A DNA stretch of 64,000 bases from positions 39,731 to 103,730 of the forward strand of contig CBDEVQ010000033.1 of NCBI GenBank assembly GCA_965243605.1. Direction: 5' to 3'. Source of the DNA: JBMYYR01 sp965243605. GTDB taxonomy: Bacteria > Bacteroidota > Bacteroidia > Flavobacteriales > CAJXXR01. The notes beneath the pieces are model-generated. The model made no database searches, was not told the origin of the DNA, and saw nothing but the letters and a program-made list of their open reading frames with translations. Every line of letters starts with the position of its first letter. Position 1 is the stretch's first letter. A program made the position numbers and the translations under genes. Of the stretch, positions 42,363-53,075 are shown piece after piece.

Positions 42363-44177
42363 TTATTCAATAATTAATTTCTGTGTTGTTCCTTCTGTAT
42401 TTTTTAAGAAATATATCCCTGAAGCAAAATCGGATACATCAATTGTATTAACATCACGGTATACTCTAATTCTTTTTCCATGTGCATCATAAATAGCTAC
42501 ATCTGTATTCGTATTTAAACGAATTTGTCTTGTTGCTGGATTTGGATAAAAAGAAAGTTCTGTTACGTCTTGGTCATACTTATCAACGTCTAATACAAAT
42601 TGCTCCCATCCATTAATAACATATGTTAATGAGTTGTTGAATGGATAAGGGTTATCTGAAGATGGGTGCTGAGAATCTACTAGTAATGAACGTCCGTCTG
42701 GTGTTGACATTGCTCCAGTAACCTCTGCTCCGGTTGGTACTACAGAAATACGAATTAAATCCTCTACGGTTGGATTTTCAATGGCCATATCTAAGAACCA
42801 TAGCTCACATGTTTTACCTGTTGCAATATCTTTTGGTACACGACCATGAGATGATCCATTAAGGTCTTCACAAATAATCATATATGGCTTATCTGAAATT
42901 TCCATAATGTGTAATCCATCAGGGTTAGATAAGTGCTTTTCAGGGTAAATATTCGATGGTACAGAATCTAAAGCAAATTCAGGTCCTCCAGAAATATAAA
43001 CATCTAAATCATTCGATGAAACATCAAATCTTATTACACGACCGTAATAATCTACATAATCGCTACTGTCTGGGTGTGTTCCTTGTTGTGCTGCTCTTAA
43101 CATATGATGACTTGCATGAACTCCTCCATCTGCACTTTCATCTGCCCATCTACCAGCAGGATTATCACGTCCAGTTTCAGTAAAGAATACTGAGTTTGTA
43201 TGTTCATCATATTGTACCCATTCAATACGGTTATACATGGTTGCTCCAGCCTCTACACCTTGCTCAGCAATTGTATAAATTTCATCCATAGATGAATTGT
43301 TTACTTGAACCCAATTATTACTCGTTCCTTCTTTATATAAGAATAAGTTTCCTGTTGTAAAGTCTCCAGCCGTATTTGCTTCAAACTTCATGAAAAATGC
43401 TGGTGTTGCATCTACACCTAAGAAAACCGTTTTATTATCTGGTAAAATAACTCCACCTTCAAATCCTAAACGTCCCCAGTTATATTGCTTACGGATCGCT
43501 TTTGCTTCTTTAGGATCAATCTCTACCATGTAGTTTAAGTTCTGGTATCTTTTAATGGTTTCCCCATCAGCAAAATCAATTCCACTTCCAGAAATTGTAT
43601 AATCTGAAGTATCACGAATTCCTGCTCCTTCTCCATAAATACTTGGATTATCTTTTCTGAACCACTCCTCGGCAGTCCAGATACGTCCTGTTGGTCCTAC
43701 AATACCACCACAGTTCATTCCTGTTTCTCCAACTGTATTTACGAAATCTACATTAAAGAAATCTCCGGTTCTACCATCGGCTAATGTTTGTGGGATAACA
43801 AATAAAGAATCTCCTGCATCATCACGCTTAATACGGAATACAGTCATTCCTCCACCATCTCCAATTTTATCATCAGAAGATATTCTTTCGTGGTTAATAG
43901 ATACCCATCCTAAACTTTCTGATGTATTATCCGGTGTAAACCCAATAAAGTCATGCCATTGTTTTGCGAATGTTTCACCATTTGGGTTTCCATCTGCATC
44001 TAAAGTTTGAACTTTATCTACTCCACCAATAAATAAGGTTTGGTATGTTAAAGGTGATGGTGGCATGATTACCACATCTGATGTATAATCTACATCTATT
44101 GACGAATCAAAAATTTGAGCTTTTACTTGATTTGTACAAAATAAAATACTCGCTAAAACGATTAAATTTCTTTTCAT
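42363..44177 (-). CDS. PhoX-family (DUF839) secreted phosphatase-like protein with T9SS tail
   Basis: 604 residues: signal peptide ending 'FCTNQVKAQ', then a PhoX-type propeller: 'GETGMNCGGIVGPTGRIWTAEEWF' (split by eye; active-site Glu pair), 'WGRLGFEGGVILPD', 'VDYYGRVIRFDV', 'YMIICEDLNG' and 'GAEVTGAMSTPDGRSLLVDSQHP'. PhoX enzymes are Ca/Fe-dependent alkaline phosphatases. Residues about 540-604 ('LSFYPNPATRQIRL', 'FASGIYFLKN', 'QKLIIE') are a type A T9SS sorting domain, so it is exported and possibly cell-surface attached. Phosphatase activity is inferred. Confidence 0.85.
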   Translation of the reverse strand: MKRNLIVLASILFCTNQVKAQIFDSSIDVDYTSDVVIMPPSPLTYQTLFIGGVDKVQTLDADGNPNGETFAKQWHDFIGFTPDNTSESLGWVSINHERISSDDKIGDGGGMTVFRIKRDDAGDSLFVIPQTLADGRTGDFFNVDFVNTVGETGMNCGGIVGPTGRIWTAEEWFRKDNPSIYGEGAGIRDTSDYTISGSGIDFADGETIKRYQNLNYMVEIDPKEAKAIRKQYNWGRLGFEGGVILPDNKTVFLGVDATPAFFMKFEANTAGDFTTGNLFLYKEGTSNNWVQVNNSSMDEIYTIAEQGVEAGATMYNRIEWVQYDEHTNSVFFTETGRDNPAGRWADESADGGVHASHHMLRAAQQGTHPDSSDYVDYYGRVIRFDVSSNDLDVYISGGPEFALDSVPSNIYPEKHLSNPDGLHIMEISDKPYMIICEDLNGSSHGRVPKDIATGKTCELWFLDMAIENPTVEDLIRISVVPTGAEVTGAMSTPDGRSLLVDSQHPSSDNPYPFNNSLTYVINGWEQFVLDVDKYDQDVTELSFYPNPATRQIRLNTNTDVAIYDAHGKRIRVYRDVNTIDVSDFASGIYFLKNTEGTTQKLIIE

Positions 44178-44406
44178 TATAAGCTTAGTTTTGTCTTATT
44201 GCTTCTGCAAATATCAACCTCGCATATTATCCAAAAACGTCTTTGAAATTTTAAAATCGTAAAGTATTTTAAAATTTAAAATTAATTCAGAAATGATTTT
44301 TTAACGTCTTAATTCTTTTAATTTATTGAAATATTTACCTTCAAATAACATTGATAATTATATTACACTAACCTGAAAACATCCATATGATACTTGATCA
44401 AGTCTT

Positions 44407-44460
44407 TATAAAAACAAAAGCGGATATCTATGTACATAGATATCCGCTTTTGTTTTTATA
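44407..44460. terminator. 54-bp perfect palindrome terminator
   Basis: Every base pairs: the arms 44407-44433 and 44434-44460 are exact complements (core GCGGATATCTATG/TACATAGATATCCGC). A/T-rich outer arms supply U-tracts both ways. Downstream of the POT gene. Confidence 0.9.
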
Positions 44461-44473
44461 ATTTGATGTATTA

Positions 44474-46264
44474 TTATTTTACACCGTGCATTAATTTCTT
44501 TAATACTGGGTTTAATGCCATTACTAATACACCAGCTACTGCAGGTACAATAGTAAATATTAAGAAAAATACTGAAAGGCTATATTCCTTTGTAATATTT
44601 TCAATTTGCCCCCCTAATACTGCAGCTACTTTGTTACCAATAGCAATAGCAAGGTACCACATACCAAACATAAAGGCAATCATACGTGGTGGTACTAATT
44701 TAGATACATATGATAATCCTACTGGAGATAAACATAATTCTCCTAACGTATGGAATAAGTATGCTAAGATTAGCCATAGCATAGATACTTTTACGCCTCC
44801 TTCTACACCATGTGCACCAAATGCTAATAGTCCAAATCCAATGGCCATTACAATTAAACCTAACCCGTACTTCATTGCAGCAGATGGGTTATACTTAGAT
44901 TCCCACCACTTAGATACAATAGGTGCAAATGCAATAATAAAGAATGAGTTTAAGATTGAGAACCAAGACACTGTAATTTCAGTCGCTTCTGTAGAAGATA
45001 ATTCTCTATTAAGCATCCAGATTACTACAGCCCATACACCCAAGAAACATACTGCTAATGCAAAGTTTGTTCCAGGAGCCTTTTTAAACGTTTGTTTCCA
45101 TAATAAGTAAAGTACATATGTAATAAACAATAATGGTACTATTGTAAGTAATGTATTTACAACATTAAATGCTGTGGCTGCACCCCCCACAAGAACTCTA
45201 TTTACATTATCTCTTGCAAAAATTACTAAAGACGATGCTCCTTGTTCAAATGATAACCAGAAAAAGACCGTAAAGAATGCAAATATAATTACTGCAATCA
45301 TTCGGTCCCTAACCACTCGTTCATAACGTACAATACGTCCTATTACTAAAAATAAAAATGCAGCTAGTCCAATTAATACCATTACATATTGTCCTGATAT
45401 AGTTGATGTATCTGCAAAACTGAATAAATCAATACCTCCAATTTTAGAAAGCGGGTCATTAATTGCATATCCTAAACCAATAACAGAAGAGAATATAATT
45501 AATACAATATCCAATGTTGTAAATGGGTTTCTTTTATCTGTATCGTCTGTAGTAGATTCGAAATCTTTTGTTTTTCTCGTTGATTCCGTGCTCTAACTCA
45601 ACTTCATGAACTTTACTTGGCTTTTCACCAATATTTCCAAATAGTGGTTTTGCTAACCAGAATTGGAATGTTCCTAAAAGCATAAAAATACCTGCTAATC
45701 CAAATCCATATGACCAACCAATCTTCTCAGCAAGATAACCACAAAGCATCATTCCAAAGAATGCACCCGCATTAACTCCCATATAGAAAATAGTATATGC
45801 CCCATCCTTCTTCTCTGGAACGTCTTTATACATTTCCGAAAGAATAGAGGTCATATTTGGCTTAAAGAATCCGGGTACCAATTACCAGCAAGGCGAGTCC
45901 CATATAGAGCCAGAATTCGGTTTCTATGGCCATGGCGGCATGTCCTAGAGTCATAATAATGGCTCCAATTACAACGGCGCCTCGATACCCTGTAAACTTA
46001 TCGGCAATAATTCCACCTGCAATGGGTGTTAAATATAACAACATAGCATAGGTTCCAAATAAAGCTCCTGCATTTTCTGCAGACCAACCCCATCCCTGGA
46101 TTATTACCTACAACTGCCATCGTTAAAAAGTTAATTAACAAGACTCTCATTCCGTAAAATGAGAATCGTTCCCACATTTCTGTGAAGAATAACACAAACA
46201 ATCCTGCCGGATGTCCGAGTACGTTGGACTTAAAAAAGTCGTTATTTGCCGTATTTGAATTCAT
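44474..46264 (-). pseudogene. POT-family peptide transporter, three frameshifts
   Basis: Joined frames give a full proton-dependent oligopeptide transporter: 'LFVLFFTEMWERFSFYGMR' (POT ExxERF signature), 'LLYLTPIAGGIIADKFTGYR', 'GFFKPNMTSILSEMY' and about 12 TM helices. The frame is broken (i) near 46094-46096 (GGG for GG; expected GNNPGWGWSAENAG), (ii) at 45873-45875 (extra base; expected VIGTGFFKPN) and (iii) between about 45580 and 45600, after 'VHEVELE'. The sequence is otherwise undamaged, so this is either recent loss or assembly error. Confidence 0.85.
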
Positions 46265-46340
46265 AGAATTAATTTAAAAACGTACGCAAGATATGAATTT
46301 AAGAGTAAAATAAAATATTTGTAACAGTAAATTCTGCACA

Positions 46341-46386
46341 AAAAATAACGGCATAATATGGATATCCATATTATGCCGTTATTTTT
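46341..46386. terminator. 46-bp perfect palindrome terminator
   Basis: 23-bp arms (46341-46363, 46364-46386) with no loop bases, core GGCATAATATGG/CCATATTATGCC, flanked by A- and T-runs. Downstream of the GAF gene. Confidence 0.9.
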
Positions 46387-46406
46387 AAAATGATAAACTA
46401 TTGTAA

Positions 46407-48810
46407 TTAAACTTCTATACCGTTAATTAATTCGTTTAAATCTATCTTTTTTGTTGGGTCAAAATCCTCTTTATAAATCACTTCGGCACGTAAAGCTTTT
46501 AATCCTGTTACACCTTGTAAATCTTCGATATCAAGTTTTTCCATTTCACCTAATAAATTTTTAGATTGTAAGTAAGTAATATACTTCATGTACTCTCTAG
46601 CATCTTTATCTTGCGAATATACAATGGCAATCTTTCCAGGAACTGTTAAACGATCATTAGTTCCTTAAATATGTGCTTTATCAATTCTTTTCTTAATAAT
46701 TTCGTATCGAATATTATAAGCACCATCCACATCAAACTTCTTTTCATCCATTCTAAACTTGATCGCTAACGGATTACTATGTACTAAAATTAATGAAGCA
46801 ACTTGAAGGTCATGTTCCATTTCGTTTCTAGCTAAATGTGCTACATTTTCCATTTCACACATTAACTGCAATTGCCAAAGTCTTAAATTGTATAAGAACA
46901 CATCATCAAATGATTTATTCTTAACCAAAGATTGACCAATATACATGTTATACTCAACACCATCCGTTTTATAACGTTCAAAATAATGGCGGGAACATGT
47001 CTTGAGCTTCATCTTGTCTTTCATCAATAAAATTAGCAAGCTTTTCATTTAGTAATGAAACACTATCCTCATATTTTTTTCTTTGATCATAAACAACATG
47101 TAATTCTGGATCTATATGTTCCATATAAACGGAAACCCATTTCGCAACTTTCGAACTTTGCGATTTTAAATGGTTAAAAACAGGATAGATATCTTGTCTT
47201 AAAAAATCAAGAATTCCTATTTCGTCACCCGCGTTAAGTCCAATTTTAACTTTATTTAAATATTGCTCTACTCTAAACTCTAATTCTTGATATATTGGCA
47301 ATTCAGTTTCTTCACTTGCAGCATGAATAACCTCTATGGCTAGATTCAGTTGCTTACTAAGGTCTTTCTGTATAGCATTATTTCTTGCTATAGATGAACC
47401 CGTAATATCCGATTGTCCAAATAACGGATAGACGTCCTTAAAGATAATTTCTTCTAAATCATTTAAGTCTTTGTGATGAACATGGTCTCCCTCTGTATCT
47501 TTTAAACAGGTGGTTACAGCATCATAAAACCTCCATTTTACTGTTGGATGAATGGCCGTATAATGTTCTTGTATTGTTGCTTCAATAATATTTTTAAACT
47601 CATCCAGAGAATCGTTCAACAGCTGATGCAAAAACCTCTATGATGTCTATTAACTTGCTCTTATTTATTGAATTTAATTCATAAGGGCGAGGAGATGCAA
47701 TTTCTAAAATTGCCAAATCATCATTATTTTCAGTTTTTATTGGAATTAATATTACACTTCCAATATTGTTCTCTTTAAGCTTCTGATATAATATCCCTTT
47801 CTTTGTATTTTCTCCATATCGCTCCACATCAGAAATAGCTACAGATTCATAATCCTCAAAAAGCTTTTTTGTGGTGTGTGAACAAAATGTACTGTTACAG
47901 CCTTCAAAATTATTAACATCAAAAATAATACTAGATGCTTTCTTTAAATTAATATCTTGAGAACAGTCCTGTCCAAGATCGAAAACAGAGAACCCCATCA
48001 TAATATCTTTGATACCATAGAAGTTAGCTAAATCATTTCGAAGATCTTCGAATCCATTCGGATTTGCTTTCAATAAGTTCTTTTGTATTGATGATATTGT
48101 ATCATCTGCAGTAACATCAAATAAATTTAGTATTCCAAAACCTTTAAACGTATAGCTATTTGGTGGAAACATTCTCTTTCCAAAGCCTCTATATCATCAA
48201 AGCTATCCAGTAATTTCTTATAGTCAGCTTCTGTTATTTTTTTGCTTTATCTGTTGGTGTTATTTCAGAAAAATCAGCATTAAAAGCTACTCTATAATGT
48301 TTATTAGTTCCTTGTTTCTTATCAGGTATATCAAAATAAAAGGGACGTTGTAAATCTATGTGAAATCCATAAACTGCACTTAAAATAAAAGTACAAGAGT
48401 GAATGTATAAATGATCATCATTAAAATTTCTAATTTTAAGCTCAAAATCATCACCTGCATTCTCTAATATTTTTTGGAATCGATCTGTAAACTTAAAGGC
48501 TGAAAAAGAAAATGGTACACAAGCCCGCTTTTATTTCATTACCCGAAAGTATCTCAGGGAATAATGGCTCCAGTAACATATCTACCAATTCACGATTTTC
48601 ATCAATAATTGATAGATCTGTAAAACCTTCGCAAAACTCAGGCTTACTCTCATACCTTACCAACATATCTTTAGCTGCAAGATAATATGGATGATCTTTA
48701 TATTCGTCGGTTGTATACTTATTATAAGTATCCATTACTTGTTTAAAACTAACTCTTAAATCTAATGGTAACTCAACAGAATCAAGCGATTTTGGTATAA
48801 ATTTCTTCAT
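46407..48810 (-). pseudogene. GAF-domain protein (~800 codons) with five indels and one nonsense codon
   Basis: Five ORF pieces line up into one protein: 'MKKFIPKSLDSVELPLDLRVSF...' ; 'MFPPNSYTFKGFGILNLFDVT' then a GAF-like stretch 'SVILIPIKTENNDDLAILEIASP'; 'AIHPTVKWRFYDA'; 'HYFERYKTDGVEYNMYIGQSL'; 'GKIAIVYSQDKDAREYMKYI'. Breaks: extra base at 48524-48526, lost base in T7 at 48237-48243, lost base near 48172, extra base near 47610, extra base near 46988, and AAA to TAA at 46665-46667. Role unknown; the family is cytoplasmic and often near sulfate or stress genes in flavobacteria. Genuine decay and sequence error cannot be separated here. Confidence 0.8.
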
Positions 48811-48938
48811 AATTCATGATTGTTGTAAATACAAATTTACAAAAAATGCACTTATATGCATATAAATTTAGTACAATCGTACTATTTAGATAATTTACAT
48901 GCTATAATAAAATGTATTTTTGAGTATTGCACAAAAAA

Positions 48939-48963
48939 AAAGAGCAGTATTGTACTGCTCTTT
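48939..48963 (-). terminator. Terminator of the SulP gene
   Basis: Perfect 11-bp stem AAAGAGCAGTA / TACTGCTCTTT with a 3-nt loop, followed on the minus strand by a T-run (A9 on the plus strand at 48932-48940). Confidence 0.9.
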
Positions 48964-48969
48964 ATTGTA

Positions 48970-50625
48970 TTATTTATTCGAAAACAATTCAGGGTTTTCT
49001 GCCATATGATACCTCGGATCATCGATGGCTTCAACAATGACTTCTTCAAATTTTGGACTTGCTTTTCTTAATAGAATCTTACAGTCTGTACTTAGATGTT
49101 TTAAACATACTTTTTTACCTACAGCTTCATACTTCTCTACTAAGTTATAAATAGCCTCTAATGCAGAATGATCACTAATTCTAGATTCTATAAAATCAAT
49201 TTCTACCTTATCAGGGTCATTTTTAATATCAAATTTTTCGTTAAAACCGGTTACCGATCCAAAAAACAAAGGTCCCCAAATTTCATATACTTTAGTTCCA
49301 TCCTCTTTAATGGATTTTCTTGCTCTAATTTTTGTTGCATTTTGCCATGCAAATACGAGTGCAGATATTATTACACCTACAAAAACAGCAATGGCTAAAT
49401 CAAAAATTACGGTTACTGAAGAAACAATTATTAATACAATAGCATCTGAAACAGGTATTTTTCTTAAAATTCTAAAACTAGACCAAGCAAATGTTTCAAT
49501 AACCATCATAAACATTACTCCAACTAATGCAGCAATTGGTACTTGTTCTATATATTTATCTGCAAATAAAATAAACGATAAAAGTGTAAGAGCCATTGCA
49601 ACTCCAGATAGTCTTCCTCTACCTCCAGCATTAATATTAATTACAGTTTGTCCAATCATACCACAACCTCCAGTACCACCAAATAATCCGCTAATAATAT
49701 TCCCTGCACCTTGAGCGACACACTCTCTATTCCCATTTCCTCTAGTTTCTGTTAATTCATCCACTAAATTCATCGTCATTAAAGATTCAATTAATCCTAC
49801 AGAAGCAGCTAAAAATGCGTATGGTAAAATAAATTTTATGGTTTCCATATTAAACGGAAGGTGATTCCATAATTCCATATTTGGAGTCGGAAATTCTCCT
49901 TTTAATCCAGCTCCTCCACCTTCAATAATATAAGAACCTACAGTACTTACATTAAAATCTCCAAAAATAACAATTAGAGTCGTTGCTAAAATGGCGGTTA
50001 ATGCAGCTGGTAATTTTTTTGTTAATTTAGGCAGTAACCAAATAATAGCCATTGTTAAAAGTACAAAACCTAACATGGTATACAGTTCAGGTCCTTCCAT
50101 CGGGATGTTGATGTATTTCTTTAAACCTCCAGCTCCAATTTCTAGTTTTTTATGAGAAAACATTTTAACCTGAGCCCAAAATATTACAATAGCCAATCCA
50201 TTAACAAATCCCATCATAACAGAGTGTGGAATTAACCTTACAAAACGCCCGAGTTTTAACAACCCTGCTCCTATTTGGAAGGCTCCCATCATTATTACGG
50301 CAGCTAATAGATAAAAATACCCCATATTTTCAACAGGAATATCAAAGGCCATTCCACGTTCATGCCCTTCAGAAATTAAATGAACAAATATAACGGCAAC
50401 CGCACCAGCAGCACCAGAAATTAACCCAGGACGACCTCCAAAAACAGCTGTTATTAATCCGATAATAAATGCTCCTGAAAGTGCAACTAATGGGTCTATC
50501 TGAGCAACAAAAGCAAATGCAACAACCTCCGGAATCATGGCTAATGAAACGGTTACTCCTGCAAGGATATCACTTCTTAAATTACCTTTCATTTTTTCAA
50601 TAAACTGATACTTACTACTCGACAT
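48970..50625 (-). CDS. SulP-family inorganic anion transporter with STAS domain
   Basis: 551 residues from the ATG giving 'MSSSKYQFIEKMKGNLRSDI'; a frame to 50646 adds seven residues. SulP signature 'LAGVTVSLAMIPEVVAFAFVA', ten to twelve TM helices including 'NIISGLFGGTGGCGMIGQTVININAGGRGRLSG' (read in parts), and a C-terminal STAS domain from about residue 430 ('VEIDFIESRISDHSALEAIYNLVEKYEA'). Transports sulfate, bicarbonate or another anion; specificity not predictable. Inner membrane. 57 bp after rlmH. Confidence 0.93.
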   Translation of the reverse strand: MSSSKYQFIEKMKGNLRSDILAGVTVSLAMIPEVVAFAFVAQIDPLVALSGAFIIGLITAVFGGRPGLISGAAGAVAVIFVHLISEGHERGMAFDIPVENMGYFYLLAAVIMMGAFQIGAGLLKLGRFVRLIPHSVMMGFVNGLAIVIFWAQVKMFSHKKLEIGAGGLKKYINIPMEGPELYTMLGFVLLTMAIIWLLPKLTKKLPAALTAILATTLIVIFGDFNVSTVGSYIIEGGGAGLKGEFPTPNMELWNHLPFNMETIKFILPYAFLAASVGLIESLMTMNLVDELTETRGNGNRECVAQGAGNIISGLFGGTGGCGMIGQTVININAGGRGRLSGVAMALTLLSFILFADKYIEQVPIAALVGVMFMMVIETFAWSSFRILRKIPVSDAIVLIIVSSVTVIFDLAIAVFVGVIISALVFAWQNATKIRARKSIKEDGTKVYEIWGPLFFGSVTGFNEKFDIKNDPDKVEIDFIESRISDHSALEAIYNLVEKYEAVGKKVCLKHLSTDCKILLRKASPKFEEVIVEAIDDPRYHMAENPELFSNK

Positions 50626-50682
50626 GGTCTTATGGTTTTTTAACAAACGGCAAATATAGGTAAATTACCCATTCTTCAACTA

Positions 50683-51153
50683 TTAAATGTGATGATATGG
50701 ACTATTATTCAAAATGGCAAACCCTCTATAGATTTGCTCAATAAAAAATAACCTTACCATTTGGTGAGTAAACGTCATTTTAGATAAAGCAAACTTCTGA
50801 TTATACTGCTGATATATAGACTCATCAAAACCAAAAGGACCACCTAAAATAAATACAATTCGTTTTGGAGATTGATTCATTTTCTTTTGTAAAAAATTAG
50901 CAAATTCCGGAGAACTATATTCCTTTCCTTTTTCATCTAAGAGTATCACTAAGTCACCACCTTTAATTTCCTTTAAAATATTTCTAGCTTCTTCAGATTT
51001 TTGTTCCTTAATGGTTTTCTTTTTATTTTTTGCTTCAGCTACAGTTATCTCATCAAAAACAATATAATTTTTTAATCGCTTCTGATATTCCTTAATTCCA
51101 GTTTGGATATAATTCTCATTGGTTTTACCAACTTGAATGAGTACAATTTTCAT
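50683..51153 (-). CDS. rlmH: 23S rRNA (pseudouridine1915-N3)-methyltransferase
   Basis: 156 residues, SPOUT fold. 'MKIVLIQVGKTNENYIQTGIKEYQKRL' N-terminus, 'VILLDEKGKEYSSPEFA', the SAM-binding knot 'RIVFILGGPFGFDESIYQ', and the conserved C-terminal 'NNSPYHHI'. Methylates pseudouridine 1915 in helix 69. Full length. Confidence 0.96.
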   Translation of the reverse strand: MKIVLIQVGKTNENYIQTGIKEYQKRLKNYIVFDEITVAEAKNKKKTIKEQKSEEARNILKEIKGGDLVILLDEKGKEYSSPEFANFLQKKMNQSPKRIVFILGGPFGFDESIYQQYNQKFALSKMTFTHQMVRLFFIEQIYRGFAILNNSPYHHI

Positions 51154-51352
51154 AAAAAAAAGATTTGAGACAAAGGTATATCTCTCATTGTATGTATAAA
51201 ATAAAAAGGCCCTAAAATATCATTAAACGTCATATTATACCGTATTAAGAATTGATGACTACAGTTCAACTATTCAAGATGCAATTTCATCTAATAATAT
51301 TAATGCTTTTATGTAATAAAAGTAATTTCGTAGAATACTAATAGATAATACA

Positions 51353-52201
51353 ATGAAATTTTCTCTATTCACAATTGGATTTATTACTTGTTTTGGAATT
51401 GCAAATGCGCAATACTTTACAGACAGTCAGATAAACATAATTAACACAAACAAAACAGCGGCCGAAGGTGATTTATATCTGGACACGGTAAACAATATTC
51501 AATATATTGGAGTTACAACTGGAGAATTAAAAGCTATGGGAAATAGTTTTTATGATTCTAACGGAAAACTATTAAGCAACCGAGAAATTGATGGAGATCA
51601 AAACAATTTGTTCTTTTCTAATATAGATTCCTCGAAGATTGAATCTAATAATATTGAGTTAAATGGAGAGATTTCATTAAATGATATTACTGAAAGAGAT
51701 GATATTTCTAAAAACTTAGTTATAGATTCAGATGGAAAAATTTATGCTAGACCAACATCTCAAGCACAATCTGATATCATTTTAGTTGACCCTTCTCAGA
51801 TTACCATTACAGGAAGTGGATATAGAACTATCCATGATTTCACATTACCTGGAGGTACCTTCGGAACTAATAATGTAGTCCGTATAACATTATTTATGAG
51901 ACGTGTTTCTGGATCTGGATCTTTAAAAATGCGTGTAGAATACGATGGAGATATTATTGCTCAAATGCCCAATTTTAACGGGAATAACCCTTGTAAAACA
52001 GAAGTATTCGCTTTTGGTGCCGGAACTGTAAATACACAACGTGCTTACATTTACCATAGTAATTCTGGTTCAAATGGACTTGGAACTGAGAATTCTAATA
52101 AGAATTCTAATAATGATTTAAACATTAAAATTAGTGCCGATTTAGGTACAGATTGGAATCAATGGATATGTGATTTCATTATGGTAGAAGCCATACGTTA
52201 A
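51353..52201 (+). CDS. Secreted surface protein, unknown
   Basis: 282 residues with signal peptide 'FSLFTIGFITCFGIANAQ'. Repetitive polar central part ('NNLFFSNIDSSKIESNNIELNGEISLNDI'), then a beta-sandwich-like C-terminal half ('RTIHDFTLPGGTFG', 'VVRITLFMRRVSGSGSLKMRVEYDGDII') of the kind found in fibre tips. No family recognised. TAATTTCG about 25 bp before the ATG resembles a -7 element. Converges on the DUF1287 gene, 1 bp between stops. Confidence 0.65.
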   Translation: MKFSLFTIGFITCFGIANAQYFTDSQINIINTNKTAAEGDLYLDTVNNIQYIGVTTGELKAMGNSFYDSNGKLLSNREIDGDQNNLFFSNIDSSKIESNNIELNGEISLNDITERDDISKNLVIDSDGKIYARPTSQAQSDIILVDPSQITITGSGYRTIHDFTLPGGTFGTNNVVRITLFMRRVSGSGSLKMRVEYDGDIIAQMPNFNGNNPCKTEVFAFGAGTVNTQRAYIYHSNSGSNGLGTENSNKNSNNDLNIKISADLGTDWNQWICDFIMVEAIR

Positions 52202-52202
52202 T

Positions 52203-52802
52203 TTACTTTTGATATCTATAATGGCCAATAATTGTATAGTTAAATAAGCAATCAGCCAATACCTGACCACCTCCAATATTATGGACAATTTGATACCTAT
52301 CTGAATCTAATTTAGATTTCACTCCAACTACAATTCCTATATGGGTCATACCTCCACCTAAATTCCAACAAACAATATCACCTGGTAAAAAATGGGTTGA
52401 AATCATTGAAACTGGAATTGATTTTCCTTTTCGGCTAAAAAAGGTCATTAAATTTGGAACACGTCTATGATCAATATTTCTATCTGTAGATTTTAACCCC
52501 CAATTTTTAGGATAATGACTAAAATTGGATTTCATATCTTCATGAACTTCCTTCTGTAAATCTATTCCCAATTTACGATACGCTCTAATAACAACATCCG
52601 TGCAAACACCTGTTTGCTTAGGTACATCTCCATTTGGATATGGAATAGAAAAATAACTAGGGTCATATTCAATTTCTGGATCAATAATACTTAAAGTAGA
52701 ATCTGATAGTGTTTCATAAAATGAATTTTGAGCACACACACCTTGGTGTAGTAACACCGTAACAAAAAATATTGTTTTAAGTAGTATTGAATTATTCATC
52801 AT
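52203..52802 (-). CDS. DUF1287 (YijF-like) secreted protein
   Basis: About 199 residues. Start ambiguous: ATGs at 52817, 52802 and 52799; I prefer 52802 for a compact signal 'ILLKTIFFVTVLLHQGVCAQ'. The DUF1287 core shows NlpC/P60-like residues: Cys in 'GVCTDVVIRAYRKLGIDLQKEVHEDM', His in 'GGGMTHIGIVVG' and 'IVHNIGGG'. Probably a periplasmic cysteine amidase or peptidase acting on the wall, by analogy with the superfamily. Has its own gene upstream but a terminator (52831) separates them. Confidence 0.8.
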   Translation of the reverse strand: MMNNSILLKTIFFVTVLLHQGVCAQNSFYETLSDSTLSIIDPEIEYDPSYFSIPYPNGDVPKQTGVCTDVVIRAYRKLGIDLQKEVHEDMKSNFSHYPKNWGLKSTDRNIDHRRVPNLMTFFSRKGKSIPVSMISTHFLPGDIVCWNLGGGMTHIGIVVGVKSKLDSDRYQIVHNIGGGQVLADCLFNYTIIGHYRYQK

Positions 52803-52830
52803 TAATTTTCCAACCAAAATTACGAAAAAA

Positions 52831-52850
52831 GCCAGATTAATAAATCTGGC
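52831..52850 (-). terminator. Terminator
   Basis: 8-bp GC-containing stem GCCAGATT / AATCTGGC with 4-nt loop and T-rich minus-strand tail; downstream of the 52887 gene. Confidence 0.75.
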
Positions 52851-52886
52851 TATATTTAAAAGGGATAAAACATGAAGGTTTAATCT

Positions 52887-53075
52887 TTAAGAAGTTCTTA
52901 TCCACCCTTCTTTAAGAACTTTTTCCAAATTCTCCTTTGAAACCTGCTTAGAGGTTTTATTTTTAGTTACCCAAACGTATCCTTTGGCTTTTCGTTCTTG
53001 CTCTTGTAATTTCACAAGTCTTAACGTTTCATGTTCTTTAGACTTATGTTTACCTATTTCTGTATTTTTAATCAT
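52887..53075 (-). CDS. Small basic hypothetical protein
   Basis: 62 residues from the ATG giving 'MIKNTEIGKHKSKEHETLRL'; a longer frame to 53132 begins with an unlikely hydrophobic leader. Very basic ('LQEQERKAKGYVWVTKNKTSKQVSKENLEKVLKEGWIRTS'). No family recognised; charge suggests nucleic-acid binding, which is a guess. Followed by a terminator. Confidence 0.5.
   Translation of the reverse strand: MIKNTEIGKHKSKEHETLRLVKLQEQERKAKGYVWVTKNKTSKQVSKENLEKVLKEGWIRTS

Noticed and set aside
44430..45110. 226-codon plus-strand ORF opposite the POT gene
   Set aside because: Thr/Asn/Pro-rich antisense shadow of transmembrane helices; the minus strand encodes a known family.
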